A stretch of 43,785 bases of DNA from Desulfovibrionaceae bacterium. Its GTDB lineage: Bacteria > Desulfobacterota > Desulfovibrionia > Desulfovibrionales > Desulfovibrionaceae. The notes below the pieces were generated by a model, which saw only the letters and a list, made by a program, of their open reading frames with translations, had not been told where the DNA came from and did no database searches. Made by a program: the position numbers and the translations under genes. Positions within the stretch are counted from its first letter, which is position 1; each line of letters begins with the position of its first letter. Where the stretch lies: NCBI GenBank assembly GCA_015709205.1, contig JACCQO010000027.1:1-43785 (forward strand). Direction: 5' to 3'. Of the stretch, positions 8,361 to 17,074 are shown in pieces.

Positions 8361-9551
8361 ATGCCCGACGAAAAATTCTCGCGCATGCAACGGCTGCCTC
8401 CCTACGTCTTCGCGGTGGTCAACCAGTTGAAGATGCAGATGAGGCGGCAGAACACCGACGTTATCGACCTTGGCATGGGCAATCCCGACCTGCCCACGCC
8501 GCAGCATATAGTGGACAAGCTCGTCGAGGCATCCCAGAAGGCAGTGAACCACCGCTACTCGGCATCGCGCGGCATCCCGAACCTGCGCAAGGCTATCTGC
8601 GACTGGTACATGCGCCGCTACGACGTGTACGTGGACCCGGAGAACGAGGCCGTGGTGACCATGGGCGCCAAGGAAGGGTTGTCGCACCTGGCCCTGGCCA
8701 TGCTCCAGCCCAGCGATGTGGTTTTCGCGCCGGACCCGGCCTACCCCATCCATCCCTACGCCTCGATCATCGCGGGCGCGGACGTGCGCCGCATTCCCAT
8801 CGGCAAGGGCCGCGACTTCATCGAGGACCTGACCCTGGCCACCAAGCAGACCTGGCCGCAGCCCAAGCTTTTGATCATCAACTACCCGCACAACCCCACC
8901 ACGGAGTGCGTGGAGTTGGAATTCTTCCAGAAGATCGTGGACTTCGCCAAGGAACACAAGATGTATGTGATCCACGACTTCGCCTACGCGGACCTGGTCT
9001 TCGACGGCTACAAGCCGCCCAGCTTCCTGCAGGCCGACGGGGCCAAGGACGTGGGCGTGGAGTTCTTCTCCCTGACCAAGAGCTATTCCATGGCCGGCTG
9101 GCGCGTGGGCTTCTGCTGCGGCAACCGCGACATGGTCCATGCGCTCACGCGCATCAAGAGCTACCTGGACTACGGCATCTTCCAGCCCATCCAGATCGCG
9201 GCCATCGTGGCCCTGAACGGCGACCAGCAGTGCCTGACCGACATGGCCCAGGTCTACAAGGAGCGCCGCGACGTGCTCATCGAGGGGCTCGGCCGCATCG
9301 GCTGGAACGTGCCCTCGCCCAAGGCCACCATGTTCGTCTGGGCCGAAATTCCCGACGAATTCAAGCACCTGGGGTCCGTGGAGTTCGCCAAGCTGCTGCT
9401 CAAGGAGGGCCAGGTGGCCGTGTCGCCGGGCCTCGGCTTCGGCCACTACGGCGACGACCACGTGCGTTTCGCGCTGATCGAGAACCCGCATCGCATCAAG
9501 CAGGCCGTCAAGGGCATCAAGAAGGTCCTGTCCGGAGGGACGTGTGGCTAA
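8361..9551 (+). CDS. alaC: PLP-dependent class I/II aminotransferase, AlaC-like
   Basis: A 396-residue fold-type I aminotransferase. The Schiff-base lysine is K240 in [15 protein letters not shown]; the PLP-contacting NYPHNPT (174-180) and HDFAYADL (205-212) segments are present, as is the C-terminal arginine in VRFALIEN. The closest family I recognise is AlaC, which makes alanine from pyruvate and glutamate; related enzymes act on other amino acids, so the substrate is not proven. The ATG at 8361 is preceded by aaggag; the open frame extends 15 codons further without support. The stop codon overlaps the GTG start of hom by 8 bp, so the two are translationally coupled, which hints at a shared role in aspartate-family or alanine synthesis. 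Confidence 0.9.
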   Translation: MPDEKFSRMQRLPPYVFAVVNQLKMQMRRQNTDVIDLGMGNPDLPTPQHIVDKLVEASQKAVNHRYSASRGIPNLRKAICDWYMRRYDVYVDPENEAVVTMGAKEGLSHLALAMLQPSDVVFAPDPAYPIHPYASIIAGADVRRIPIGKGRDFIEDLTLATKQTWPQPKLLIINYPHNPTTECVELEFFQKIVDFAKEHKMYVIHDFAYADLVFDGYKPPSFLQADGAKDVGVEFFSLTKSYSMAGWRVGFCCGNRDMVHALTRIKSYLDYGIFQPIQIAAIVALNGDQQCLTDMAQVYKERRDVLIEGLGRIGWNVPSPKATMFVWAEIPDEFKHLGSVEFAKLLLKEGQVAVSPGLGFGHYGDDHVRFALIENPHRIKQAVKGIKKVLSGGTCG

Positions 9552-10830
9552 ACGGGAACTGGTGCTGGGCCTGGCCGGGCTGGGAACGGTCGGGTCGGGC
9601 CTGGCGCGCATTCTGCACGACAGGGCGGCCGCCATCGAGGCGCGCACGGGCCGAGCGGTGCGCATCAAGACCATCCTGGTACGCGACCCGGCCAAGCCGC
9701 GCCCGGTGGAGATTCCCGGCGCGAGCATCGTCACGGACGCGTCCGCGCTGATCGACGATCCCGAGATCGACGTGGTCGTGGAGCTCATCGGCGGCACGAC
9801 CGCGGCCTACGACCTGGTGCACGCCGCGCTCTCGGCGGGCAAGCACGTGGTCACGGCCAACAAGGCCCTGCTCGCCGAGCGCGGCGTCCCGCTCTTCCGC
9901 CTGGCCGGGGAAAAGGGGCTGCACCTGGCCCACGAGGCCAGCGTGGCCGGAGGCATCCCGATCATCGAGACGCTCAAGGAGTCCCTGGCGGCCAACCGCA
10001 TCGAAAAAATCATGGGCATCCTCAACGGCACGGCCAACTACATCCTCACGCGCATGACCGAGGCGGGGCTGGGCTTCGACGCCGCCCTGGCCGAGGCCCA
10101 GGCGCGCGGCTACGCCGAGGCGGACCCGACCCTGGACGTGGAGGGCGGCGACACGGCGCACAAGCTGGTCCTGCTCATCCGCCTGGCCTTCGGCCGCTCC
10201 TACCCCATGGCCCGGCTCCCGGTCTGGGGCGTGTCCCAGGTCTCGCCCATGGACATCGCCCACGCCGCCGAATTCGGCTACACCATCAAGCTCATCGCCC
10301 AGGCCCGCGAGGTGGGCGGCAAGATCGAGGCCGGGGTCTACCCGGCCCTGATTCCGGCCCACTACCTGCTGGCCTCGGTCAACGGCTCGTTCAACGCCGT
10401 GCGCATCGAGGGCGACGCCGTGGGCCAAGTCATGCTCTACGGCCGGGGCGCGGGCGACATGCCCACGGGCAGCGCCGTGGCCGCGGACGTCATGGCCATC
10501 GCGCGCGGCCGCGCGGCCAACAACACGGGCTTCGTGACCCAGGACCTGCCCGAGGCGGACATCCTGGACCTGGACGAGGCCGTGAGCTGCCACTACCTGC
10601 GCTTCCTCGTGCCGGACCGCACCGGCGTGCTGCGCGACCTGAGCGGCGTGATGGCCGACCACGGCATCAGCCTGGAGCAGGTGGTCCAGAAAAAGTGGGA
10701 CGGCCCGGGCGTGCAGCTCGTGTTCTTCACCCACGAGTGCCCGGCGGGCGCGGTCCACGCGGCCATGCGCGCCATCGAGGCCCAGCGCGACCTGACCCTC
10801 GCGCCGATCATGCACTACCGCATCCTGTAA
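9544..10830 (+). CDS. hom: Homoserine dehydrogenase
   Basis: A 428-residue enzyme that reduces aspartate semialdehyde to homoserine with NAD(P)H, a branch point to threonine and methionine. The Rossmann motif GLGTVGSG lies at residues 12-19. The catalytic domain contains [14 protein letters not shown] and the conserved [13 protein letters not shown]. The C-terminal 80 residues form an ACT domain ([19 protein letters not shown] onward), the usual site of feedback control by threonine. The start is GTG at 9544, inside the end of alaC, with ggaggg just upstream. It is followed after 33 nt by the phosphoglycerate-mutase-like gene. Confidence 0.96.
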   Translation: MAKRELVLGLAGLGTVGSGLARILHDRAAAIEARTGRAVRIKTILVRDPAKPRPVEIPGASIVTDASALIDDPEIDVVVELIGGTTAAYDLVHAALSAGKHVVTANKALLAERGVPLFRLAGEKGLHLAHEASVAGGIPIIETLKESLAANRIEKIMGILNGTANYILTRMTEAGLGFDAALAEAQARGYAEADPTLDVEGGDTAHKLVLLIRLAFGRSYPMARLPVWGVSQVSPMDIAHAAEFGYTIKLIAQAREVGGKIEAGVYPALIPAHYLLASVNGSFNAVRIEGDAVGQVMLYGRGAGDMPTGSAVAADVMAIARGRAANNTGFVTQDLPEADILDLDEAVSCHYLRFLVPDRTGVLRDLSGVMADHGISLEQVVQKKWDGPGVQLVFFTHECPAGAVHAAMRAIEAQRDLTLAPIMHYRIL

Positions 10831-10863
10831 CGGACGCGCGACTTTTCAGGGGCGCACGCTTTC

Positions 10864-12078
10864 ATGACCCAACCGATCCTCTTCCTCGTGGCCGACGGCA
10901 TGGGCGACTGGCCCGTGGACGCCCTGGGCGGCAAGACCCCGCTCATGGCCGCCCGCACCCCGGCCATGGACGCCCTGGCCCGGCGCGGCGTGCTCGGGCA
11001 GTGCCGCACCGTGCCCCAGGGCATGCCCCCGGGCTCGGACATCGCCAACATGGCCCTGGCGGGCTTCGACCCGGCCCGGCACCACACCGGGCGCGGGCCC
11101 ATCGAGGCCGCGGCCCAGGGCCTGGAGCTGGACCCGGACGACCTGGTCTGGCGCATGAACCTGGTCACGGTCACCGGCCTTTCCGACGGCGCGCTGATGC
11201 GCGACTACTCCTCGGGCCACATCGAAAGCGCGGTCTCGCGGCCGCTGATCGAGCGGCTCCAGGCCGAGCTGGGCGACGACGTCTTCACCTTCCACCCCGG
11301 TATCCAGTACCGCCACCTGCTGGTCCAGAAGGGCGGGGCCACGGCGCCGGAGGCGAAGCTGGCCATCAACCCGCCCCACGACATCACGGACAGGCCCATC
11401 GCCGCGGACCTGGCGGCCTTTGCCGGCAGCCCGCGCCTGGACGCCCTGCTGCGCGGCGCTGCCGGGGTCCTGGCGCGCGCGGGCGACGGCCAGCGGGCCA
11501 ACTCCATCTGGCCCTGGGGCCAGGGGCGCCCGCTGCTGCTGCCGCCCTTTGCCGAAACCTACGGCCTGCGCGGCGCGGTGATCAGCGCCGTGGACCTGGT
11601 CATGGGGCTGGGCCGGGCCGCGCGCATGGACGTGCTGGAGGTCCCGGGCGTCACCGGACTCATCGACACCAACTACGCGGGCAAGGTGGCGGCGGCCGTG
11701 CGCTTCCTGGAGGCGGGCGGCGAGTTCGTGTACCTGCACGTGGAGGCCCCGGACGAATGCGGCCATGCCGGGGACCCGGAGCTGAAGAAGCGCTCGGTGG
11801 AACTCTTCGACGAACGCATCGTGGCCCCGCTGGTCGAACGCTTCCCGGACGCGGCCTTCTGCGTCACCTGCGACCACCTCACGCCCATCGCCCTGCGCAC
11901 CCACGCCTCGGACCCGGTGCCCTTCCTCTACGCCGGACCGGGCGCGCCCGCGGCCGGAGACCCGACCCCGGCCGAGCGGTTCGACGAAGCCACGGCCCAC
12001 ACCGGGCTCTTCGTGGCGGCCGGGCAGGACCTGCTGCCCTGGGTGCTGCGCCGCGCGCGGAACGGGAGCGGCCGGTGA
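10864..12078 (+). CDS. apgM: Archaeal-type cofactor-independent phosphoglycerate mutase, candidate homoserine kinase analogue
   Basis: A 404-residue protein of the ApgM branch of the alkaline phosphatase superfamily. The metal site is visible: aspartate in VADGMGDWP (residues 9-17), a serine nucleophile in PPGSDIANMALAG, then HVEAPDECGHAGD and CVTCDHLTP with their Asp/His ligands. Members either interconvert 2- and 3-phosphoglycerate or, in bacteria where the gene sits beside hom and no thrB is known, have been annotated as a functional analogue of homoserine kinase. The direct position after hom here favours the threonine-pathway reading, but this is inference. Its stop overlaps the next start by 4 bp (gtga). 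Confidence 0.9.
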   Translation: MTQPILFLVADGMGDWPVDALGGKTPLMAARTPAMDALARRGVLGQCRTVPQGMPPGSDIANMALAGFDPARHHTGRGPIEAAAQGLELDPDDLVWRMNLVTVTGLSDGALMRDYSSGHIESAVSRPLIERLQAELGDDVFTFHPGIQYRHLLVQKGGATAPEAKLAINPPHDITDRPIAADLAAFAGSPRLDALLRGAAGVLARAGDGQRANSIWPWGQGRPLLLPPFAETYGLRGAVISAVDLVMGLGRAARMDVLEVPGVTGLIDTNYAGKVAAAVRFLEAGGEFVYLHVEAPDECGHAGDPELKKRSVELFDERIVAPLVERFPDAAFCVTCDHLTPIALRTHASDPVPFLYAGPGAPAAGDPTPAERFDEATAHTGLFVAAGQDLLPWVLRRARNGSGR

Positions 12079-12563
12079 GCGGGCCGGACGCCGGAAGCGC
12101 GGACGGCGCGGGCGTCGCGGCGGGCGGCGCGGGCGGCGCGGCAGGCGGCGCGGCCTTCGTGACGGGCGCCGCCTGGTACGCCCACCGCGTGTCCTACGGC
12201 GAGACCGACCAGATGGGCTACGCCTACTACGGCGAATACCTGCACTTCTTCGAGCGCGCGCGCAGCTTTTTCATCCGCGAGGCGGGCATGAGCTACGCCG
12301 AGGTGGAGCGCCGCGGGCTGCTCCTGCCCGTGCGCGAGGCCGCCTGCCGCTACCGCGCGCCCGCGCACTACGACGACCTGATCTGGGTGTGCACGGGCGT
12401 GCGCGAATGGGGCCGCGCCTCGGTCACCTTCGGCTACGAGGTCTGGGACGAGTCCCGCGCGACGCTCCTGGCCACGGGGCATACCCAACACGCCTGCGTG
12501 GACGCCGCCCGGCGGCGGCCGATGAAGACGCCCGACTGGCTGCGCGGGCTCTGGCCCGCGTAG
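12075..12563 (+). CDS. YbgC/FadM-type acyl-CoA thioesterase (4HBT)
   Basis: A 162-residue hotdog thioesterase of the 4-hydroxybenzoyl-CoA thioesterase branch. The signature is YGETDQMGYAYYGEYLHFFE, with the catalytic aspartate in ETD. Roughly 30 N-terminal residues before the hotdog domain are Gly/Ala-rich and poorly conserved in type. The likely start is the GTG at 12075 that overlaps the stop of apgM, with ggag nearby; a shorter start cannot be excluded. It is the last gene of the alaC operon. In other bacteria YbgC acts with the Tol-Pal envelope system, but no tol genes are here, so the physiological substrate is open. Confidence 0.85.
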   Translation: MSGPDAGSADGAGVAAGGAGGAAGGAAFVTGAAWYAHRVSYGETDQMGYAYYGEYLHFFERARSFFIREAGMSYAEVERRGLLLPVREAACRYRAPAHYDDLIWVCTGVREWGRASVTFGYEVWDESRATLLATGHTQHACVDAARRRPMKTPDWLRGLWPA

Positions 12564-12824
12564 GCGCGCCGTCCCGACCGTCCCCGTCCGGTACGTCCGG
12601 AGCCGCCTGCGGCCCCGCGTTCGAGCCGTCCCCACCTCCCGGCGGCCCTTCCGGACGGCGCAGCGCGCACCGCCTTCGCACGCCGAGTCCGGGCGGCCAA
12701 AAGCGAACGAGCGTTTTTTTCTGGACCCGCCGGAATCCATCCGCTACCTTCTCCCCCCTCGGGCAGGTTCTACGGAAAACGCAACCTATTGCCGTCGTTG
12801 TTTTTTATTTCGCCCGACCGCACC
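12564..12824. other. Intergenic before the amidohydrolase gene
   Basis: About 260 bp without a gene. It contains T runs (gtttttttc near 12714 and ttttttattt at 12801-12810), but I find no stem before them that would make a convincing terminator, and no clear promoter. Confidence 0.4.
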
Positions 12825-13607
12825 ATGAAATTCGACGTCCACACCCACATCTTTCATCCCAAGATCGCCCACAAGGCCGTGGAGCAGCTCGCGGACCACT
12901 ACGGCATCTCCGTGGCGGGCAACGGCATGGCCGACGACCTCATCGCCCGGCTGGACCGCGTCGGCATCGAGCGCATGGTCACCCTGGTGGCGGCCACCTC
13001 GCCGAGCCAGGTCATCCCGGCCAACAACTGGGCCCTGGAGATCGCCCGCACCCAGCCCCGGGCCGTGGCCTTCGGCACCCTGCACCCGGAATACGCGGAC
13101 TGGGAGGCCGAGCTGGAGCGGCTCAAGCTCGCGGGCATCCGCGGGCTCAAGTTCCATGCCGACTTCCAGGGCTTCCGCATGGACGACCCGCGCCTTTTGC
13201 CGATCATCGAGGCCGCCGCGCCGGACTTCGTGATGCTCTTCCACGTCGGCGACCGGCTGCCGCCGGACCAGAACCCCTCCTGCCCCTTCAAGATGGCCCG
13301 GCTGGTGCGCCTGTTCCCGCGCGCGCGGTTCATCGCCGCGCACCTGGGCGGCTACCTGCACTGGCAGTGGGCCCTGGAGGTGCTCGCGGGCAAGCGGCTC
13401 TGGCTGGACACCTCGTCCTCCCTGCCCTTCATCGACGCCACCCTGCTGCGCGCAATCTTCCAGAAGCACCCGCGCGAAAAATTCCTCTACGGGTCGGATT
13501 ATCCCATCAGCGACCCGGGCGACGACGTGCCCCTGCTGCAGCGCCGCCTGGGCTTCGGCGACGCCGAGATCGAGGAGCTGATGGAAAACGCCGGGGCCCT
13601 GTTCTAG
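12825..13607 (+). CDS. Amidohydrolase-family metal-dependent hydrolase
   Basis: A 260-residue TIM-barrel hydrolase of the amidohydrolase_2 (COG2159-like) type. Metal-site motifs appear in order: FDVHTHIFHP (residues 3-12), GLKFHADFQGF, MLFHVGDR, FIAAHLGG and LYGSDYPISDP with its aspartate. Such proteins hydrolyse or decarboxylate small cyclic or aromatic substrates; none can be named here. The ATG at 12825 fits the barrel's first strand; there is no good Shine-Dalgarno, and a TTG lies 36 nt upstream in frame. It stands alone between two intergenic stretches. Confidence 0.85.
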   Translation: MKFDVHTHIFHPKIAHKAVEQLADHYGISVAGNGMADDLIARLDRVGIERMVTLVAATSPSQVIPANNWALEIARTQPRAVAFGTLHPEYADWEAELERLKLAGIRGLKFHADFQGFRMDDPRLLPIIEAAAPDFVMLFHVGDRLPPDQNPSCPFKMARLVRLFPRARFIAAHLGGYLHWQWALEVLAGKRLWLDTSSSLPFIDATLLRAIFQKHPREKFLYGSDYPISDPGDDVPLLQRRLGFGDAEIEELMENAGALF

Positions 13608-13665
13608 ATCCTTTGTGCGCCGGGCCCGCAGGCGCGTTCCGCGAACGGCATCCGCGCCGTGGCGA

Positions 13666-13694
13666 TTGACGCGAAGCCGCCGGGGGCCTATCGT
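13666..13694 (+). promoter_or_regulatory. Promoter of the DUF2059 gene
   Basis: TTGACG (13666-13671), a 17-bp spacer and TATCGT (13689-13694), 40 bp before the ATG. Confidence 0.55.
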
Positions 13695-13733
13695 CGCTTC
13701 CCCCTTTGCACCTTCAACCCCCAAGGATTTCCC

Positions 13734-14462
13734 ATGACCCGACTCCACGGCCTGCTCGCCGTCCTGCTGCTCGCGGCCCTTTGCGCCGCCCCCGCGCACG
13801 CCGCGGACACCACCCCGGCCCAGGCCGACGCGGCCAAGGCCGCCCCGGCCGACCAGGCTCCCGGCCAGAGCGCCGGCAAGGACGCCGCGGCCAAGAAACC
13901 CGCGCCCAAGATATCTCCGGAATTCCGCACCGACATCCTCACCTTCATGCACATGACCGGCAGCGACCGGGTCGGCCGGATGATGGGCGCGGAGATGGCC
14001 AACCGGCTCCTGGGCCTCTTCTACCAGCGCAACCCGAACCTCGCGCCCGAGGCCGTCAAGGTCATCCAGGAAGAACTCATGGCCACCATCGAAGACGAGT
14101 GCAAGGACGACGCCCCGCTGATGAACCTGCTCGTGCCCGTCTACGCCACGCACTTCACCCAGGAGGACATCCAGGGTCTGATCGCCTTCTACAAGACGCC
14201 CCTGGGCGCCAAGGCCCTCAAGGTCATGCCCAAGGTGCTCGGCGACGCCATGGAGGCGGGCCAGCAGTACGCCCCGACCATGGCCAAGACCATGTACGCC
14301 CGTCTGGAGAAGCGACTGGAGGCCGAGGGCATCGAAACCGAACCGGCCCCGAAGGACGGCGCCAAGGCCGACGCGGACAAGACCGGCGGCAAGGAGGCGG
14401 CCCCGTCAGATTCCAAGGCCGCGCCCGAGGAGCCCAACAAGGACGCGGACGCCAAGAAGTAG
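13734..14462 (+). CDS. Exported DUF2059-domain protein
   Basis: A 242-residue protein with a clear Sec signal peptide (hydrophobic LLAVLLLAALCAAPAHA, predicted cleavage after residue 23). An Ala/Pro/Lys-rich linker follows, then a DUF2059-like domain at about residues 60-190 with the characteristic FTQEDIQGLIAFYKTPLGAKAL segment. The C-terminal 50 residues are a charged, low-complexity Lys/Asp/Ala tail. It is expected in the periplasm; the function of DUF2059 is not known. The ATG at 13734 is preceded by aagga; an upstream in-frame start would place residues before the signal peptide and is unlikely. A shared terminator separates it from the convergent operon. Confidence 0.85.
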   Translation: MTRLHGLLAVLLLAALCAAPAHAADTTPAQADAAKAAPADQAPGQSAGKDAAAKKPAPKISPEFRTDILTFMHMTGSDRVGRMMGAEMANRLLGLFYQRNPNLAPEAVKVIQEELMATIEDECKDDAPLMNLLVPVYATHFTQEDIQGLIAFYKTPLGAKALKVMPKVLGDAMEAGQQYAPTMAKTMYARLEKRLEAEGIETEPAPKDGAKADADKTGGKEAAPSDSKAAPEEPNKDADAKK

Positions 14463-14496
14463 CTCCGATCCGTTCGGCCCTTCCGGCCGATCCCGC

Positions 14497-14530
14497 AAAA
14501 AACGCCCGGACCATCTGGTCCGGGCGTTTT
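14497..14530. terminator. Bidirectional terminator between DUF2059 gene and FTR operon
   Basis: A 13-bp perfect stem (aacgcccggacca / tggtccgggcgtt) is flanked by an A run on the left and a T run on the right, so it can end transcription from both convergent units. Confidence 0.9.
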
Positions 14531-14566
14531 GCGTTCCACGAATCGCGCTACGCGCGCCGCGCGCGG

Positions 14567-14896
14567 CTACAGCAGGATCTTCCCCACGGGCCGCCGCTCG
14601 GGCACGTACTCGTGCTCCTCGGACTCGTTCCACTCCTTGGACACGTACAGCCCGCAGAAGCACGCGCCGTACTCGGCCACATCCGCCTCCCGGTACTCGC
14701 AGGGGCAGACGATGTCGCGGTCGGCCTCGAAGGTGCCGTTGGCCAGGCGGCACGGGCAGGCCATGTAGCCCAGCCGTTCCTTGTTCGTCAGCAGGCTCTC
14801 CAGCAGGGGCATGGTCATCTCCATGTCCTTGTTGAAGTAGTAGCCCTTGGGCTCCTGCAGCTTCTTGAGCTGCTCGTACAGCCGTCCGGCGTCCAT
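14567..14896 (-). CDS. Ferredoxin-thioredoxin reductase catalytic (beta) chain
   Basis: A 109-residue protein of the FTR catalytic-chain family, which passes electrons from ferredoxin through a [4Fe-4S] cluster to a disulfide of thioredoxin- or glutaredoxin-like partners. Six of the family cysteines are present as CPC (47-49), CPC (64-66) and CFC (79-81). The plant form has CHC as the third motif and spacings of 16 and 8; here the histidine is phenylalanine and the spacings are 14 and 12. No variable (alpha) chain is present, as is usual outside phototrophs. The ATG at 14896 lies 4 nt after the glutaredoxin stop with ggggg upstream. It is the last gene of a four-gene minus-strand operon. Confidence 0.92.
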   Translation of the reverse strand: MDAGRLYEQLKKLQEPKGYYFNKDMEMTMPLLESLLTNKERLGYMACPCRLANGTFEADRDIVCPCEYREADVAEYGACFCGLYVSKEWNESEEHEYVPERRPVGKILL

Positions 14897-14900
14897 GGCG

Positions 14901-15164
14901 CTACCCCCCGAAGCCGATGGCATCGGCCAGGTCCTTCTTGTGGAACCCGATGACCACGCGCTCTCCGCCGCGGATGACCACGGTGGGGAACGAGCAGCCC
15001 GAGTTGAACTTCTTGATCTCTTCGACGACCCTCTTCTTCTCTTCGCCCTCCAGCTTGTCCACGTACACGTAATCGTACTCCACGCCGTTGGCGTCGAGGT
15101 ATTCCTTGGTGTTGCGGCAGTGGATGCAGGTGGAAAGGGCGTAGAGCATGACGTCCTTGCTCAT
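14901..15164 (-). CDS. Glutaredoxin-family protein (NrdH/Grx-like)
   Basis: An 87-residue thioredoxin-fold protein. The active-site motif is CIHC at residues 13-16, in place of the common CPYC, and the cis-proline segment SFPTVVIRGG follows at about 58-67. The strong Shine-Dalgarno aaggag fixes the ATG. With the FTR catalytic chain directly behind it (4 nt), it is most likely the FTR's protein substrate, receiving electrons from ferredoxin instead of glutathione; this pairing is inferred from adjacency. It lies 20 nt after the permease gene. Confidence 0.9.
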   Translation of the reverse strand: MSKDVMLYALSTCIHCRNTKEYLDANGVEYDYVYVDKLEGEEKKRVVEEIKKFNSGCSFPTVVIRGGERVVIGFHKKDLADAIGFGG

Positions 15165-15184
15165 CGGCGAACTCCTTCGGTTTC

Positions 15185-16000
15185 TCACCCCCGGCGCGCA
15201 AGGCTCTGGGCGGCCTCGTCGCCTGCCGGACGGTCCTGTTTTATCCGCTTCTCCAGACGGAATGTCAACGCGGACAGGGGATAGGTAAGCAGCAGATAGA
15301 AGACCGCAAGGGGCAGATAGGCCTCGAAGGTCTTGTAGGTGGTGGCGTTGATCACCTCGCTGGCCTTGGTCAGCTCGCGCACGGAAATGACCGAAAGGAG
15401 CGAGGAATCCTTGATCAGCGAGACGAACTGGCCGGTGACCGGGGGGATGATGCGCCGCACGGCCTGGGGAAAGACGACCCCGAACATGGCCTGGCGGTAG
15501 GTCAGCCCGGTGGCGCGCGCCGCCTCCCACTGGCCCCGGCCGATGGATTCGATGCCCGCGCGGACCATCTCGCTGATGTAGGCCCCGGAGAAGAAGGCCA
15601 GGGCGATGGTCCCGATGATCAGCGGGTTGTCGAAATGCACCACCGTGGCCACGCAGAAGTAGAAGATGTAGATCTGCACGAGCAGCGGCGTGCCGCGAAA
15701 GAGCTCCACGTAGAGGGTGGCGATCTCCTGGGCCCAGACGTTGGGCCAGACCCGCGCCAGCCCGCCGACCACGCCCAGGACCACGCCGAGCGCGATGGCC
15801 CCCACGCTCACGGCCATGGTCCGGTAGAACCCCTCGATGAACAGCTCGCGGTAGTCGTACACCACGCGCCAGTTCCAGTGGTACTCCACGTTGCGCAACA
15901 GAAGCCAGAGCCCGGCCACGGCCGCGGCCAGGACGAACGCGCGCACGGCGTAGCGCCGCCGCGGCCCGATCACGCCGATGGAGCTGTCCCTGGGGCGCAT
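15185..16000 (-). CDS. Polar amino-acid ABC transporter permease
   Basis: A 271-residue inner-membrane permease of the HisM/GlnP family. Hydrophobic segments are visible at about residues 20-36, 61-82, 107-122, 127-143 and 224-244. The cytoplasmic EAA loop that docks the ATPase is present (EAARATGLTYRQAMFGVVFPQ). The N-terminal part before the domain is basic. The gene starts 4 nt after the binding-protein stop and is followed 20 nt later by the glutaredoxin. No ATP-binding subunit is encoded nearby, so one must be shared from elsewhere in the genome. Confidence 0.95.
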   Translation of the reverse strand: MRPRDSSIGVIGPRRRYAVRAFVLAAAVAGLWLLLRNVEYHWNWRVVYDYRELFIEGFYRTMAVSVGAIALGVVLGVVGGLARVWPNVWAQEIATLYVELFRGTPLLVQIYIFYFCVATVVHFDNPLIIGTIALAFFSGAYISEMVRAGIESIGRGQWEAARATGLTYRQAMFGVVFPQAVRRIIPPVTGQFVSLIKDSSLLSVISVRELTKASEVINATTYKTFEAYLPLAVFYLLLTYPLSALTFRLEKRIKQDRPAGDEAAQSLARRG

Positions 16001-16004
16001 GGGC

Positions 16005-16877
16005 TTACGGCCTGGGCAGGTCCTTGAAGTAGGTGTCGCGCAGCGCGTCGTAGCGGCCGTCGGCCCGGATCGTCTCCAGGTAGCGGTTCAGCCAGTTCCA
16101 CCATTCGAAGTCGCCCTTGCGGATGGCGATGGAATAGGGCTCGTAGGTGAAGGGGTTGAGCAGCGCGCGCGTGGACTCGGGGTTCTGCTTCTGGTGCTTG
16201 TTGATCGAGATCTGGTCGTAGAAGAAGGCGTCGGCGCGGCCGGTGACCACCTCGCGCACGCAGGCGGTTTCGTCCTTGAAGCGCTTGATCTCGGCCTTGG
16301 GAAAGCGCTTCTGGGCCACGAGGTCGGAGGTGGTGCCGGTCTTCACGGCCAACACGCGGCCCGGCGCGTCGAGCTGGGCCACGTCGGTCACGTCCGGGGC
16401 GCGCTTGTTGGAAAGCAGCGCGCACAGGCCGGTGACGAAGTAGGGATCGGTGAAGGTGATGGTCTTGGCGCGCTCCAGGGTGCCGGTCATGCCGGAGATG
16501 ACCATGTCCACCTTCTCGGACTGCAGGGCCGGGATCAGCCCGGTCCACTCGATGTCCTTGACGACCAGCTCCACGCCCAGCTCCTGGGCCGCCAGGCGCG
16601 CGACGTCCACGTCGAAGCCCATGGGCTTGCCTTCCTTGTCCGCGAACTCGAAAGGCCAGAACTCCACCTCCATGCCCACGAGAAGCTGGCCGCGCTGCTG
16701 GATCTTGTAGAGCGCGGACTGCTCGAAAATCCTGAACGGCGTGGGCGCGTCGGCGGCAAGGGCGGCCGGGGCCGCGCAGCACAGGGCCAAGACGAACGCG
16801 AGCGCGGCGCAAAGGCCGCGAGCGCGGGTCTGGAGACGTTTTCCGGGGCAGGACGGGCACGAAGGGATGCGGGACAT
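16005..16877 (-). CDS. Periplasmic amino-acid-binding protein of an ABC transporter
   Basis: A 290-residue family-3 solute-binding protein. The signal peptide is long but clear (hydrophobic core ALAFVLALCCAAPAALA, cleavage near residue 41). The mature part shows WPFEF and GFDVDVARLAAQELG, GMTGTLERAKTITFTDPY with the carboxylate-binding arginine, and ADAFFYDQ with the aspartate that usually holds the amino group. The ligand cannot be read by eye; cystine or another polar amino acid is possible. The ATG at 16877 has gaggag upstream; further upstream codons would only extend the basic n-region. It is the first gene of the operon with permease, glutaredoxin and FTR. Confidence 0.93.
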   Translation of the reverse strand: MSRIPSCPSCPGKRLQTRARGLCAALAFVLALCCAAPAALAADAPTPFRIFEQSALYKIQQRGQLLVGMEVEFWPFEFADKEGKPMGFDVDVARLAAQELGVELVVKDIEWTGLIPALQSEKVDMVISGMTGTLERAKTITFTDPYFVTGLCALLSNKRAPDVTDVAQLDAPGRVLAVKTGTTSDLVAQKRFPKAEIKRFKDETACVREVVTGRADAFFYDQISINKHQKQNPESTRALLNPFTYEPYSIAIRKGDFEWWNWLNRYLETIRADGRYDALRDTYFKDLPRP

Positions 16878-17025
16878 GGCGACTCTCCTCGGGCTGGCGG
16901 TTCGCGCGCTCCTGGCGCGCCACTCTGCCCTGTCTACCCCCATCCGGCCCGATACGCAACCATTGTGGGCGGAAATTGGTCAATCATGGCGGGCACAAAT
17001 GCCCGAACTCCCGGGCCGGGCGCAC

Positions 17026-17051
17026 AAAAAAAGCCCGGGGAAACCCCGGGC
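17026..17051 (-). terminator. Terminator of fliM
   Basis: An 8-bp perfect stem (gcccgggg, aaa, ccccgggc, 17033-17051) is followed on the minus strand by seven T (A run 17026-17032), 24 nt after the fliM stop. It separates fliM from the transporter operon downstream. Confidence 0.9.
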
Positions 17052-17074
17052 CGAAGGAACGATGCGCGCCGCGC

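Noticed and set aside
12700-12824. Terminator behind the YbgC-like gene at the T runs
   Set aside because: No stable stem precedes either T run.
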